Assembly (NCBI GenBank): GCA_017524725.1
Contig: JAFXUZ010000049.1
Coordinates: 1 to 56,135, forward strand
Source: Clostridia bacterium
GTDB lineage: Bacteria > Bacillota > Clostridia > Christensenellales > Aristaeellaceae
Length of the DNA: 56,135 nt
Direction: 5' to 3'
Both the position numbers and the translations under genes were made by a program. Each line of letters opens with the position of its first letter. The first letter of the stretch is position 1. The notes under the pieces were generated by a model. That model worked only from the letters and a program-made list of their open reading frames with translations. It was not told the DNA's origin and searched no databases. Of the stretch, positions 25,524-33,571 are shown piece after piece.

Positions 25524-27899
25524 TCATCGGTTAAACAGGCTTTCCAGCGTCTCCTGATTCTCCCGGACCACCTTCAGCACCCATTCGCTCCAGTGCCGGG
25601 CGTTGGTATCGCTGTCGCCGAATACATAGTCTTCCTGGCCATAGTCGATGACGTCGAAGCCTGGGACAGCCTTGCTTGCTCCCTTGGTGCGGTAAACCAT
25701 GCCGTCCGCCAGGGTGAAGGTGACTTTCCCTTCATCATCAATGCTCACCCAGCCGGAGAGATCCGTGCCGGTGGCGGATTCTGCGGTGCCGTTGGACGTC
25801 TGCGCTTCAGCCGCCGGTTTGACGGTCTCCACACCGCTGACATATTCGCCATACATCATGTCCACCCACAGGGACAGGCTGTTGCCGAGGATCTCGCTCG
25901 GGACATGACCGCCATCCCACTGCCATTCGATCGTGGCGTCGATGCCCGCGTTCAGGGCAGCGATCTGTATGTTCAGGGAGTTGAACATGGCGATGTCGCC
26001 TTCCTTCGCCCCGCACACGATGCGCATCCAGGTGGGATTGGCCGTGCCTTCCGCGCCGATATAGTTCAACGGGTTGTAGAGGTTTACGATGTTCCTGCCG
26101 TAAGCGTCGCCCGCCGCGATCTCGGTCACATCAGCTTCATACGCGGCCAGCATTTCCGAATAGCTGGAATAGTTGTTGGAGTTTGTGCTGCTGCCTGCAG
26201 CCTGGGTCGTGCCCGCATCGGGCGTGCCCACATCCATCTCATCGCCGCCGGAATTCTCAGCCACGTCCGCATTGTCAAAGCTGCGCTCGGTAGAATCGCT
26301 TTCTTCGGCTTCTCCGGTCACATATGACGGCATTTCTCCCATCTTGGAAGGTGCTTCGCCATCGCCGGGCAATTCGGTCATTTCAGTCTGCTCGGATGAA
26401 TCCTGATCAGTGTCATCAGACTGCGTATCGGAGGGAAAACCACGCATATCGGAAGGCATTTCACCACCTGGGCCGCCGCTCATGCCATCCGGAGGCGTGC
26501 CGCCGGGACCGCCATGACCGCCGTCCGGAGGATTCCCCCCGGGGCCGCCGCCCATATCACCGCCGGGTCCGCCCATGCCGCTGCCGGAGCTGCCTTTTGC
26601 ATAGCGCCCTTCGATAAATGCCTGAGCCTTGTCAGCCGTGGTCATGGCCGCCGCTTCTTCATCTGTCAGCGCGGCTCCGTCGCTGCCGAACCAGGTCCAG
26701 CCTTCCGCATAGTCCAGATTGTCCGCATACCACTGGAGGTTTTCGGTCAGCTCGGCCAGGTACAGATCCAGATAGGTCCCGCCGAAGCCGTTGGTATCCG
26801 CGTACTTTTCTTCGTCATACTCGATGGTCAGCGCCACGGTGCTGTTCTTTTCGCCGTCGCCGTCCAGGTCGAAGCCGATCTTCGCTTCCTCCGCGGTCAG
26901 ATTCTGAGCATTGATGTAGTCCATGTATTCCCGGGCGAGGAGTCCGGCCAGCGCCTGCTGGAAATCCGTGTTGTAACTGAAGCCGGTGTTCAGCGTATAC
27001 TCCATGGCCAGCGCCATGTCCGCTTCATACAGGGACGTGATCGCGCTGTAGGCCACGCAGCCCCACGCGCCGTCGGAAAGCTCAACCTCTTCACCGTTGA
27101 CCGTTACGGTGGTGCAATAGGAACCGTCCTCGTTCCGATAGACGCCCACCGCGCCGACTTCGATCTGGTAATCATAGAAATCGGGATTGTTGGAGGTTGC
27201 AGCGAACATTGCGGCATGAGCGCCGCCGCCGCTGCCGCCGGTGGAGACCCAAAGATCCACACTGCCCGGCAGGTTGCCCAGCAGGATGTTGTACTTTACA
27301 TAGCGGGCCACGGCCTTCTGGTCAACCAGGCAGGAAGGTGCATCGCCGGTATAGACGGTATTGCCTTCCGCATCCGTATAGCTGTCCTGCTTGCCGCGGT
27401 TGCCGCAGGCCACGTTGATGTAGCCCTCAGCTGCATAGGTGGCCGCGGCGGTGGTGTTGCTGCTGTTGCCGTAACCCGCCGCGCCGGTGTTCAGGATTAC
27501 GGGCGCGGTAGCCGCCGTGTAGGTCTGGCCGTTGGTGCTGGTGACGGTTGCCTCATAGTCGATGACCAGGCTGCCTTTCACGGCTTCCGTGGCCATCGCC
27601 CCGGTCACGTCCGCTTCGCCGTCGCCGTCCGTGTCGATGCCCTTCACATAGGCTCCTGGCACACAGACGGAAACGCCCTCTTCGTTCTCGATCACCGGGT
27701 TGGTAACCGCAATGACCACGGACAGCACCCAGGCGTCCGCGCCGGAATTGTAGGTCCATTCCTGATCCGGATTGTTGGCCAGGTTCAGCGCCGCTTCTAT
27801 GGCCTCCTTGTCGGAGACCGTCGCCGTTTCCTCAGCGAAGCAGGCGCAGGACACAATTGTCAGAACCAGAGCCAGCAGCAGTGCAAACAGTTTTTTCAT
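25524..27899 (-). CDS. tannase-like alpha/beta hydrolase with a Gly/Pro-rich insert and swapped C-terminal segments
   Basis: A 791-aa secreted protein. The signal peptide is about residues 1-22. The nucleophile elbow is STGGSGGGAH (Ser223). An acidic/Gly-Pro-Met-rich linker fills about 436-575 (GGPGGTPPDGMSGGPGGEMP). Segment B then carries YNPLNYIG, IVCGAKEGD (Asp635) and QWDGGH (His665). Segment A (WVSIDDEGKVTFTL ... PGFDVIDYGQEDYVFG, about 716-775) comes last. In the 519-aa paralogue the order is A then B, so this protein looks internally permuted. GGAGGGAGC precedes the ATG. It starts 18 nt after the beta-helix gene, in one operon. Confidence 0.8.
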   Translation of the reverse strand: MKKLFALLLALVLTIVSCACFAEETATVSDKEAIEAALNLANNPDQEWTYNSGADAWVLSVVIAVTNPVIENEEGVSVCVPGAYVKGIDTDGDGEADVTGAMATEAVKGSLVIDYEATVTSTNGQTYTAATAPVILNTGAAGYGNSSNTTAAATYAAEGYINVACGNRGKQDSYTDAEGNTVYTGDAPSCLVDQKAVARYVKYNILLGNLPGSVDLWVSTGGSGGGAHAAMFAATSNNPDFYDYQIEVGAVGVYRNEDGSYCTTVTVNGEEVELSDGAWGCVAYSAITSLYEADMALAMEYTLNTGFSYNTDFQQALAGLLAREYMDYINAQNLTAEEAKIGFDLDGDGEKNSTVALTIEYDEEKYADTNGFGGTYLDLYLAELTENLQWYADNLDYAEGWTWFGSDGAALTDEEAAAMTTADKAQAFIEGRYAKGSSGSGMGGPGGDMGGGPGGNPPDGGHGGPGGTPPDGMSGGPGGEMPSDMRGFPSDTQSDDTDQDSSEQTEMTELPGDGEAPSKMGEMPSYVTGEAEESDSTERSFDNADVAENSGGDEMDVGTPDAGTTQAAGSSTNSNNYSSYSEMLAAYEADVTEIAAGDAYGRNIVNLYNPLNYIGAEGTANPTWMRIVCGAKEGDIAMFNSLNIQIAALNAGIDATIEWQWDGGHVPSEILGNSLSLWVDMMYGEYVSGVETVKPAAEAQTSNGTAESATGTDLSGWVSIDDEGKVTFTLADGMVYRTKGASKAVPGFDVIDYGQEDYVFGDSDTNARHWSEWVLKVVRENQETLESLFNR

Positions 27900-27917
27900 C
27901 GATGCTCCCTCCTCAGT

Positions 27918-29309
27918 TTAATTCATGGCGATCCCATTGACATAAAGCGTGTAGCCGCCTGTGACCACATTCTCCATGCTGCCTTCAAAAGTGGTGATGT
28001 ATGTATCCGCGGTCAGCGTCCAGGTGCTGGTGCTGTCCAGAACCACGTTCACTGTACCAATCTCTGTGGAAACCGTGCCGCCCTTCGCGTTCGTGATCTC
28101 CCCGCTGAACGTGCCTTCAAAGGAAGAGCCGTTTTGGAGCGTCAGGGTCATGGTGGAATTGTCGCCCACGAGGATCGTGCCGCTCAGCGTCTGCGCATCC
28201 GCGATCAGCTCCGCCGTGTTGGAAGCGCCGCTCCAGCCATCGTCGCACACGGAGACCAGCACGTCGCTGCCCTCGTTCACCAGCATCACGCCGGACAGGG
28301 TGATGACCGCGTGGGTATTGGTCACATGGAACATGTGTCCACTCAGGCTTGTCAGGCTGCCGCCGGTCATGGTGAAGGAGGAGGTGCCGCTGTCCGCGTC
28401 GCCGGACATGGACTGATAGATCATGATGGTATCCAGGAAGGTAGCGTTGCCGTTCATGGACGTGTTGTTGGCGGTCATGTCGCAGTTTTCCAGGGTGATG
28501 GAGTTCATGCCCTCGATGCACACGCCCTCGGACAGGTTGGAAACCAGGGTGGCGTTCTTCACGGTGATGTCCGCCGTGGAATAGATCGCCGGAGAGCCCA
28601 GGCCGTTGGATGTATAAGTGCCGCCATCCACGACCACGGTACCGCCGCCGCGGTCGGTGCGGATAGGCGCGGAGGAGCCGCCGGAGGTCGTAACTGTCAG
28701 GTTGCTGGCGTAGGTAACGCCGCCGCCCGTAGTCATGATTCCGCCGGACCCGTTGCCCGTGGTGGTGATGGTCGTATCGGAGATAATCACCGTGGTGCCG
28801 TCGCCGCCGGCCCCATTGGACGCGCCGTTGCCGCCGTAGCAGAACACACCGTTGGCTCCGGAGGCGTCGGATGTGACCATCCCGCTCGTGATCGTGGTGG
28901 TGGAGCCGCCCATCACCAGCAGGGCCGCGTTCAGTCCGTAGAAGTTGCAATTGTCGCCGCCGTTGGAATCGCCGGTTTTGGTGACGGTGGGATCGGTGAT
29001 GGTGACCGCGTCTGTCGTGTTCACGATCAACGCGCTCTCATCCACGGTTTCGGAGGCATAGGTCTGATCAGCCTGCTCCACCGCTTCGGTGATCTCAACA
29101 GCAGCCGTATACTCAAAGGATGTGGTGCTGCCTCCGGGAGGTGTTCCGCCGCCAAAGCCGCCGCCATCGCCGGGAGCGCCATCGGGAGGCGTGCCCATCT
29201 CGCCGCCGGGCGGATCTCCGGGAGGTGTACCGCCGGGGCCGCTTTCAGCAAAAGCTGTTACAGAGAACAGCATCATCAACACAAGCAGAATACTGAGGAT
29301 TTTCTTCAT
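27918..29309 (-). CDS. secreted right-handed beta-helix surface protein with a Gly/Pro-rich stalk
   Basis: A 463-aa protein. AAAGGAG precedes the ATG. The signal peptide ends at about residue 21 (AFA). Residues about 22-60 are Gly/Pro-rich (GPGGTPPGDPPGGEM, GTPPGG), the same style as the linker in the downstream esterase. The rest is a repetitive parallel beta-helix (GGTVVVDGGTYTSNG, SPAIYSTADITVKNA, CIEGMNSITLENCDM). The fold is typical of polysaccharide-binding or autotransporter-like adhesins; no lyase catalytic motif is recognised. It is closely related to the 396-aa protein upstream. Confidence 0.8.
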   Translation of the reverse strand: MKKILSILLVLMMLFSVTAFAESGPGGTPPGDPPGGEMGTPPDGAPGDGGGFGGGTPPGGSTTSFEYTAAVEITEAVEQADQTYASETVDESALIVNTTDAVTITDPTVTKTGDSNGGDNCNFYGLNAALLVMGGSTTTITSGMVTSDASGANGVFCYGGNGASNGAGGDGTTVIISDTTITTTGNGSGGIMTTGGGVTYASNLTVTTSGGSSAPIRTDRGGGTVVVDGGTYTSNGLGSPAIYSTADITVKNATLVSNLSEGVCIEGMNSITLENCDMTANNTSMNGNATFLDTIMIYQSMSGDADSGTSSFTMTGGSLTSLSGHMFHVTNTHAVITLSGVMLVNEGSDVLVSVCDDGWSGASNTAELIADAQTLSGTILVGDNSTMTLTLQNGSSFEGTFSGEITNAKGGTVSTEIGTVNVVLDSTSTWTLTADTYITTFEGSMENVVTGGYTLYVNGIAMN

Positions 29310-29428
29310 AGGGATCGCTCCTTTCGTCTCTTCATACCATCAGCCGGGATGCGATCCCTTGCTTCTGACAATGGAAGTATACATGCCGTTCATTGAAGAT
29401 AGATTGAAGAATCCTGAAAGTTTTCAGA

Positions 29429-30619
29429 TCAGAGGACCTCTGCCCCGTCCACGTACAGATGATATCCGTTCGCGCTGATTTGCTGCAGATCTCCGCTGAA
29501 AGAAGTGACATAGCTGTCGCCGGTCAGCGTCCAGCTGCTGCCCTCATCCAGATGCACATGGACGGCGCCGCCTTCCTGCTCCGCATTGATGCTGCCAGTG
29601 AAGTCCGAATCTGTCATGTTGAGGGAAAGCGTGGAAATGCTGTCTACGCTGATGGAACCGGTCAGCGTCTGGTTTTCCGCGTTCAGCGTACATTTGCCGC
29701 CATTCCGGCCATCCTTGCCCCAGCGGCCGGCGGATACAATGAGCAGTGTTTCGTCTTCAGACAGATTCACAGCTGCGCCGTTCAGGTTGATGACGCTGGC
29801 GGTGTTGGTGCAGTAGAACATCGCGCCGCTGTGGGAGGTCATAGTGCCGCCGGTCATGGAAAAGACGCTGGTGCCTTCCTTTGCATCCCCGGAAGCGCTC
29901 TGGTAGAGCAGTACGTTCGCGTGAATGCTGCCGCTTTTGGTGGACTGATCGTTGCCTTCGATGGCGACGTTCTCCAGGGTTACGCTGTTCATGCCCTCGA
30001 TGATAACCGCCCGGGACTGTTCCGATACGCATTCCGCGTTACGTACTGTGATCTCCGCCGTACTGTAGATCGCCGGGCAGCCGTTGGTACCGGTGGATGT
30101 ATACGTGCCGCCATCCAACACCATGATGCCGCCGCCCCGATCGGAGCGGATCGCTGCCTTGCTGGCGCTGGTTACCGTCAGGTTTTGGCCGTAAAGCGTG
30201 CCGCCGCCTGCCACCTGCACACCGCCCGCGCCTCCGCCAGTCACCGTGACGGTGCAATCTGAGATGTTGATTGTTCCTCCGTCATAGGCAAAAACGCCAG
30301 TCGCGTTTGAGGCTGTGGCTTCGATGGTTGAATTGCTGATGGTCAAAGTGGCCTGATCATACACTCTCACAGCAGAATTCACGCCCCGAAAGCTGGCCAC
30401 GTCCGCGCTGGAGGCGTTTCCGCCAGTCTTCAGGATCGTCGCATCCGTGATGGCGATGCTGTCGGTGCCGGATACGTCCACAGCGCTTTGATCGTTCTGA
30501 TCTGCCGTATAAACATTTCCTTCCGCACACGCGCTCACAGTCAGAAAACAGGCTAACAGCAATGCGATCCATACTCTTCTCCTGCTATTCTTTTGACAGT
30601 ATACAGAATTCCGTTTCAA
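29429..30619 (-). CDS. secreted right-handed beta-helix protein (paralogue without the Gly/Pro stalk)
   Basis: A 396-aa protein. A TTG at 30619 is preferred: AGGAGG lies 8 nt before it, whereas the in-frame GTG at 30628 would overlap that ribosome site. The signal peptide is about residues 1-30 (WIALLLACFLTVSACAEG; the SAC may act as a lipobox). The body aligns with the 463-aa neighbour (GGGIMVLDGGTYTSTG, CPAIYSTAEITVRNA, IIEGMNSVTLENVAI), but the Gly/Pro-rich segment is missing. It is the first gene of the minus-strand block leading to the esterases; the gap to the next gene is 119 nt and has a small CTGAAAACTTTCAG hairpin. Confidence 0.78.
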   Translation of the reverse strand: MKRNSVYCQKNSRRRVWIALLLACFLTVSACAEGNVYTADQNDQSAVDVSGTDSIAITDATILKTGGNASSADVASFRGVNSAVRVYDQATLTISNSTIEATASNATGVFAYDGGTINISDCTVTVTGGGAGGVQVAGGGTLYGQNLTVTSASKAAIRSDRGGGIMVLDGGTYTSTGTNGCPAIYSTAEITVRNAECVSEQSRAVIIEGMNSVTLENVAIEGNDQSTKSGSIHANVLLYQSASGDAKEGTSVFSMTGGTMTSHSGAMFYCTNTASVINLNGAAVNLSEDETLLIVSAGRWGKDGRNGGKCTLNAENQTLTGSISVDSISTLSLNMTDSDFTGSINAEQEGGAVHVHLDEGSSWTLTGDSYVTSFSGDLQQISANGYHLYVDGAEVL

Positions 30620-30668
30620 GATGAACACCTCCTACGTGTTTGTCAGCCTCGGAGACTATTCCTTCCGT

Positions 30669-31140
30669 TCATGTCTGGACATAAAAGTCTCCCTTACACC
30701 CGACAACGTCATTGTAAGGGAGATTGATTGAATTTACATTGAAGATATCGTCATTTTCAGATTGGCAGGCAAACTGTAAACAGGGCCTTTCCATGATGGC
30801 AGGATCATAAGCTAATGTCTCAAAAGTCAATTCTTCTCCTGTTACAATGTAGGAAAAATCCAACTGCTCCATAGGCGCTTCCGCGTTTTCCGCCCGGGAA
30901 AGATCCAGCAGTTGCCTGACCAGTCCACTCATTCGATCATTTTCGTACACGATGTTGGAAAGCCATTCATTTTCTCCGATCTCCCTGGACAGCATCCCGG
31001 CATTGGTGCTGATGACGGCAACCGGTGTTTTCAGCCGTGGCTGGCGTCGGAGATAAACTGCTTCTGCCTCTGGTCGTTTTCTTCCAGCGGCTGGATAATG
31101 TGTTTGGACAGATACAGGGAAATGAAGAACATCACATGGA
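30669..31140 (-). pseudogene. sensor histidine kinase remnant
   Basis: One frame gives LYLSKHIIQPLEENDQRQ and KQFISDASH (the H box), then a single-base loss (GAGCTG to GGCTG, near 31036) shifts to another frame. That frame continues LKTPVAVISTNAGMLSREIG and MSGLVRQLLDLSRAENAE. The sensor part is missing at the 5' side, where it abuts the integrase fragment. The ATP-binding domain is also lost after FACQSE. It is related to phosphate/bacitracin-type kinases; a partner regulator is not present. Confidence 0.75.
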
Positions 31141-31590
31141 TACGGTAATTGCCCTCTCCCTGATCAGACGCTTCTCCATGGCGAAGTAGGCAATCGCCCT
31201 GTAGTCCCTGAAACAGGTCGATACGGTCTGCTCGCTAACCTGTTCCACTTCCAGGAGAAACATTCGGAAATCCATGTCAAACTCATCAGAGTCGAAAACT
31301 GAAACAGGGACCTCCAGCCCCGTTTTAATCAGTTCTTCATCGCCTGTCTTTCCATAAGTTTCTTCATCCATGTCGCGATAGGCAAGGAACCTTGCAATTT
31401 TCCTTCTGCTCTGTTGATAGTGCCTGATGGTTTGTGCGGCATTTCCTTTTCCCATCTGGTCAGAAAAAAATTTTTCCATCAGACTGCCGTACGCCTCTCC
31501 CCCTTTCCCCACGGATGACGCAACAACCTTTTTTTCTCTCCTGGTACGCACATACAGCGCCCCTTTCGATATAGTTGCAACCGTCCGCAT
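31132..31590 (-). pseudogene. tyrosine integrase fragment (N-terminal arm- and core-binding part)
   Basis: A 152-aa open frame. It shows the N-terminal lead SKGALYVRTRREKK and a core-binding (SAM-like) domain: GNAAQTIRHYQQSRRKIARF, then VSEQTVSTCFRDYRAIAYFA. The frame ends before the catalytic domain, so the Arg-His-Arg-Tyr residues are absent. The 3' end runs into the histidine-kinase remnant. It sits about 120 nt downstream of tRNA-Ser, the usual place for the integrase of a tRNA-borne island. The assignment rests on the core-binding pattern and position. Confidence 0.6.
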
Positions 31591-31591
31591 T

Positions 31592-31634
31592 CAGGTAACA
31601 CGATTTTTCCCGATTTCAGGTTACACGATTCCGG
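31592..31634 (-). repeat. two tRNA-Ser-like partial repeats
   Basis: CAGGTAACACGATTTTT (31592-31608) and CAGGTTACACGATTCCGG (31617-31634) resemble the anticodon/variable-arm segment of tRNA-Ser at 31751-31768. The second also recurs at 18084-18101. Confidence 0.55.
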
Positions 31635-31672
31635 AAAAGGCATTCCTTTCCCAATTATTTGTATAAAACAAA

Positions 31673-31707
31673 ATATAGTGTTCAGGCTGTGCACCCAAAC
31701 ACTATAT
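31673..31707. repeat. 10-bp inverted repeat just downstream of tRNA-Ser
   Basis: ATATAGTGTT ... AACACTATAT with a 15-nt spacer, 5 nt beyond the tRNA CCA end (minus strand). It is nearly identical to 18140-18174. It may be the tRNA terminator or an integrase arm site. Confidence 0.65.
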
Positions 31708-31711
31708 CTTG

Positions 31712-31803
31712 TGGCGGAGAAGGAGAGATTCGAACTCTCGAACCCTTTTACAGGTTACACGATTTCCAGTCGTGCGCCCTCGACCAAGCTAGGCGACTTC
31801 TCC
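31712..31803 (-). tRNA. tRNA-Ser (anticodon GGA), intact
   Basis: 92 nt including the encoded CCA. The acceptor stem is GGAGAAG with CTTCTCC; the D arm contains TAGCTTGGTCGA; the anticodon loop is CTGGAAA (GGA, reading UCC/UCU serine codons). It has a long class-II variable arm and a T arm GAGAGTTCGAATCTCTC. Its 3' end is the insertion target duplicated at 18179 and 7304. Confidence 0.97.
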
Positions 31804-32007
31804 ATCTTCAGTTGTGCCTTTTCAGGCTGTTCCGGGGAGCGGCGTGTCAGGCACGCCCCTCATGAACAGAAATCAGTTTACCACATTACGCCCTCCCCGT
31901 CAAGGGTCCTTCTGAAATTTTAACCGAAATCCGCTGATAACGGGGACATGATCTGGAAGGCCGTGCCCTTTACCGTCTGCTTTTTTCCCCCGGTGTCCGT
32001 TATGCTC

Positions 32008-32036
32008 TTGACCAAACCGTTTTTTTCATGTATCTT
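32008..32036 (+). promoter_or_regulatory. promoter of the uridine kinase gene
   Basis: TTGACC (32008-32013), 17-nt spacer, TATCTT (32031-32036). The rest of the 31804-32077 gap shows no gene. Confidence 0.6.
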
Positions 32037-32077
32037 TGCATTGGGAAAAACGATATCATCCAGGGAGGGACTGCGAT

Positions 32078-32692
32078 ATGATCTTTATCGGCATATGCGG
32101 CGCGTCCGGCAGCGGCAAAAGCACCCTGGCCAGGGAACTGACCAACGACGTCCGCGCCAGCGTGGTGGTGCTCCAGCAGGATTCCTATTACGTAAACCAC
32201 CCGGACATGACCTTTGAGGAACGGGCCAGGCTGAATTACGACGAACCGGGCATTTTCGACCACGACGCCCTGTACGAGGACGTATGCTCCCTCCTGGCGG
32301 GGCAGCCCATCCGTAAAAAGGCCTACGACTTCGCCCTGCACGCCCGCTGCGATACCGACGAGATCATCCAGCCGGCGGACGTACTGATCCTGGAAGGGAT
32401 CCACTCCTTTTATGACAAGCGTCTTTTGCAGAAAATGTTCCTGAAGCTGTACGTGTCCGTGGATCCGGACATCTGCCTCCTGCGCCGCATCCAGCGGGAC
32501 ATCCTGGAGCGCGGGAGGGACATCAACAGCATTGCCGAGCAGTACACCTCCACCGTCAAGCCGATGTACGACAAATACATCCGCAATTATGTGGCGGACG
32601 CCGACGTGGTGGTCATGAGGGGCGGGAAAAACGCCCGCATCGTCGAGATCCTCAACGGCTACATCCGTTCGGTCCTGGGTGAGGAAAGCTGA
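32078..32692 (+). CDS. udk: uridine/cytidine kinase-like protein
   Basis: A 204-aa cytosolic kinase. GGGAGGG precedes the ATG at 32078. The P-loop is GICGASGSGKST (about residues 5-16). Family motifs follow: QDSYYVNH, a DxPxxFD-like YDEPGIFDHDALYEDV, and ILEGIHSF. The C-terminal RRIQRDILERGRDI is the lid region. It transfers phosphate from ATP or GTP to uridine or cytidine in pyrimidine salvage. It is a single gene convergent with rpsR. Confidence 0.88.
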   Translation: MIFIGICGASGSGKSTLARELTNDVRASVVVLQQDSYYVNHPDMTFEERARLNYDEPGIFDHDALYEDVCSLLAGQPIRKKAYDFALHARCDTDEIIQPADVLILEGIHSFYDKRLLQKMFLKLYVSVDPDICLLRRIQRDILERGRDINSIAEQYTSTVKPMYDKYIRNYVADADVVVMRGGKNARIVEILNGYIRSVLGEES

Positions 32693-32740
32693 ACCCCCGC
32701 ACAAGGGAAACGGCCGCCGGGATCATAAAAAGCCAACGAA

Positions 32741-32766
32741 AAAGCTCCCGTTCCCGGGAGCTTTTC
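32741..32766. terminator. bidirectional terminator between udk and rpsR
   Basis: AAAGCTCCCG-TTC-CCGGGAGCTTTT: a 10-bp stem with A-tract and T-tract on the two sides, between the convergent uridine kinase and S18 genes. Confidence 0.88.
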
Positions 32767-32778
32767 CTTTGGCTTTTA

Positions 32779-33033
32779 TCAGTCCACAGTGTAGGGCATC
32801 AGCGCGATGGCACGGGCGCGCTTGACAGCCTCGGACAGCTGGCGCTGATGTTTGGCGCAGTTGCCGGTCATACGGCGGGGCAGGATCTTGCCGCGCTCGT
32901 TGACATAACGGCGAAGCCGGTTGACATCCTTGTAATCGATATATTCGATCTTGCTGACGCAGAAATCACACACCTTGCGATGGGGTTTGCGTCCGCGGGG
33001 ACGGGGCCGTTTTTCACCACGATCTTCGGACAT
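32779..33033 (-). CDS. rpsR: 30S ribosomal protein S18
   Basis: An 84-aa basic protein with the S18 signature: [20 protein letters not shown] and [18 protein letters not shown]. It has Cys pairs of the zinc-type S18 variant (CDFC). It binds S6 and 16S rRNA in the platform of the small subunit. GGAGG precedes the start. It is the last gene of the rpsF-ssb-rpsR operon, an order conserved in most bacteria. Confidence 0.98.
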   Translation of the reverse strand: MSEDRGEKRPRPRGRKPHRKVCDFCVSKIEYIDYKDVNRLRRYVNERGKILPRRMTGNCAKHQRQLSEAVKRARAIALMPYTVD

Positions 33034-33122
33034 GTCGGTTTTCCTCCTTCATCGGATCATTAGAAGGTATCAATTCCTTCCTGAAGGCCCGCTTTATAAG
33101 CGGTGCAGAAATGCTGAACAAA

Positions 33123-33557
33123 TTAGAAGGGCAATTCTTCCTCATCCACCCGGACATAACTGCCGGCGGGGGCCGCAGGCTTCGCGGCCGGGGCCGCTAC
33201 GCTCTGGGAAGGTACCGCCTCGCCCATTTCGGAGCGGGGAGAGAGGAACTCCACGTCGTCAGCGGTCACTTCCAGGCTGGCGCGCATATTGCCGTCGTTG
33301 CCTGTAAAGGTGCTCACGCTCACGGGACCGATCACGCATACCTTGCGGCCCTTGGACAGATACCGGGCGCAGTTCTCGCCCAGCTGGCGCCAAGCGGTGA
33401 CACGGAAAAAATCCGCCTCAGGCTGGCCGTTCTCCGCATTCTGGGACCTGTTGCGGCGGTTGACAGCCACCGTGAAGGTGCATACCTGGATGCCGGAGGA
33501 AAGGCTCCTCAGTTCCGGATCGCGGGTCAGATTGCCAATGATCGTCAGTTTGTTCAT
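33123..33557 (-). CDS. ssb: single-stranded DNA-binding protein
   Basis: A 144-aa protein with an OB fold: MNKLTIIGNLTRDPELRSL, FTVAVNRRN, FFRVTAWRQLGENCARYLSK. It ends in an acidic tail with the conserved DEEELPF-type tip used to recruit replication and repair enzymes. It lies between S6 and S18; GGAGG precedes the ATG. It binds single-stranded DNA during replication and repair. Confidence 0.97.
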   Translation of the reverse strand: MNKLTIIGNLTRDPELRSLSSGIQVCTFTVAVNRRNRSQNAENGQPEADFFRVTAWRQLGENCARYLSKGRKVCVIGPVSVSTFTGNDGNMRASLEVTADDVEFLSPRSEMGEAVPSQSVAAPAAKPAAPAGSYVRVDEEELPF

Positions 33558-33571
33558 AAATCGTCCTCCGC

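Noticed and set aside
26514..29396. A 960-codon plus-strand open frame
   Set aside because: It is antisense to the esterase and beta-helix genes, whose Gly/Ala/Thr-rich codons keep the opposite strand open; there is no ribosome site or coherent domain.
31132..31590. Reading the 152-aa integrase-like frame as a complete small DNA-binding protein
   Set aside because: The core-binding pattern, lack of a catalytic domain, position next to tRNA-Ser and abrupt run into a kinase remnant fit a truncated integrase better.
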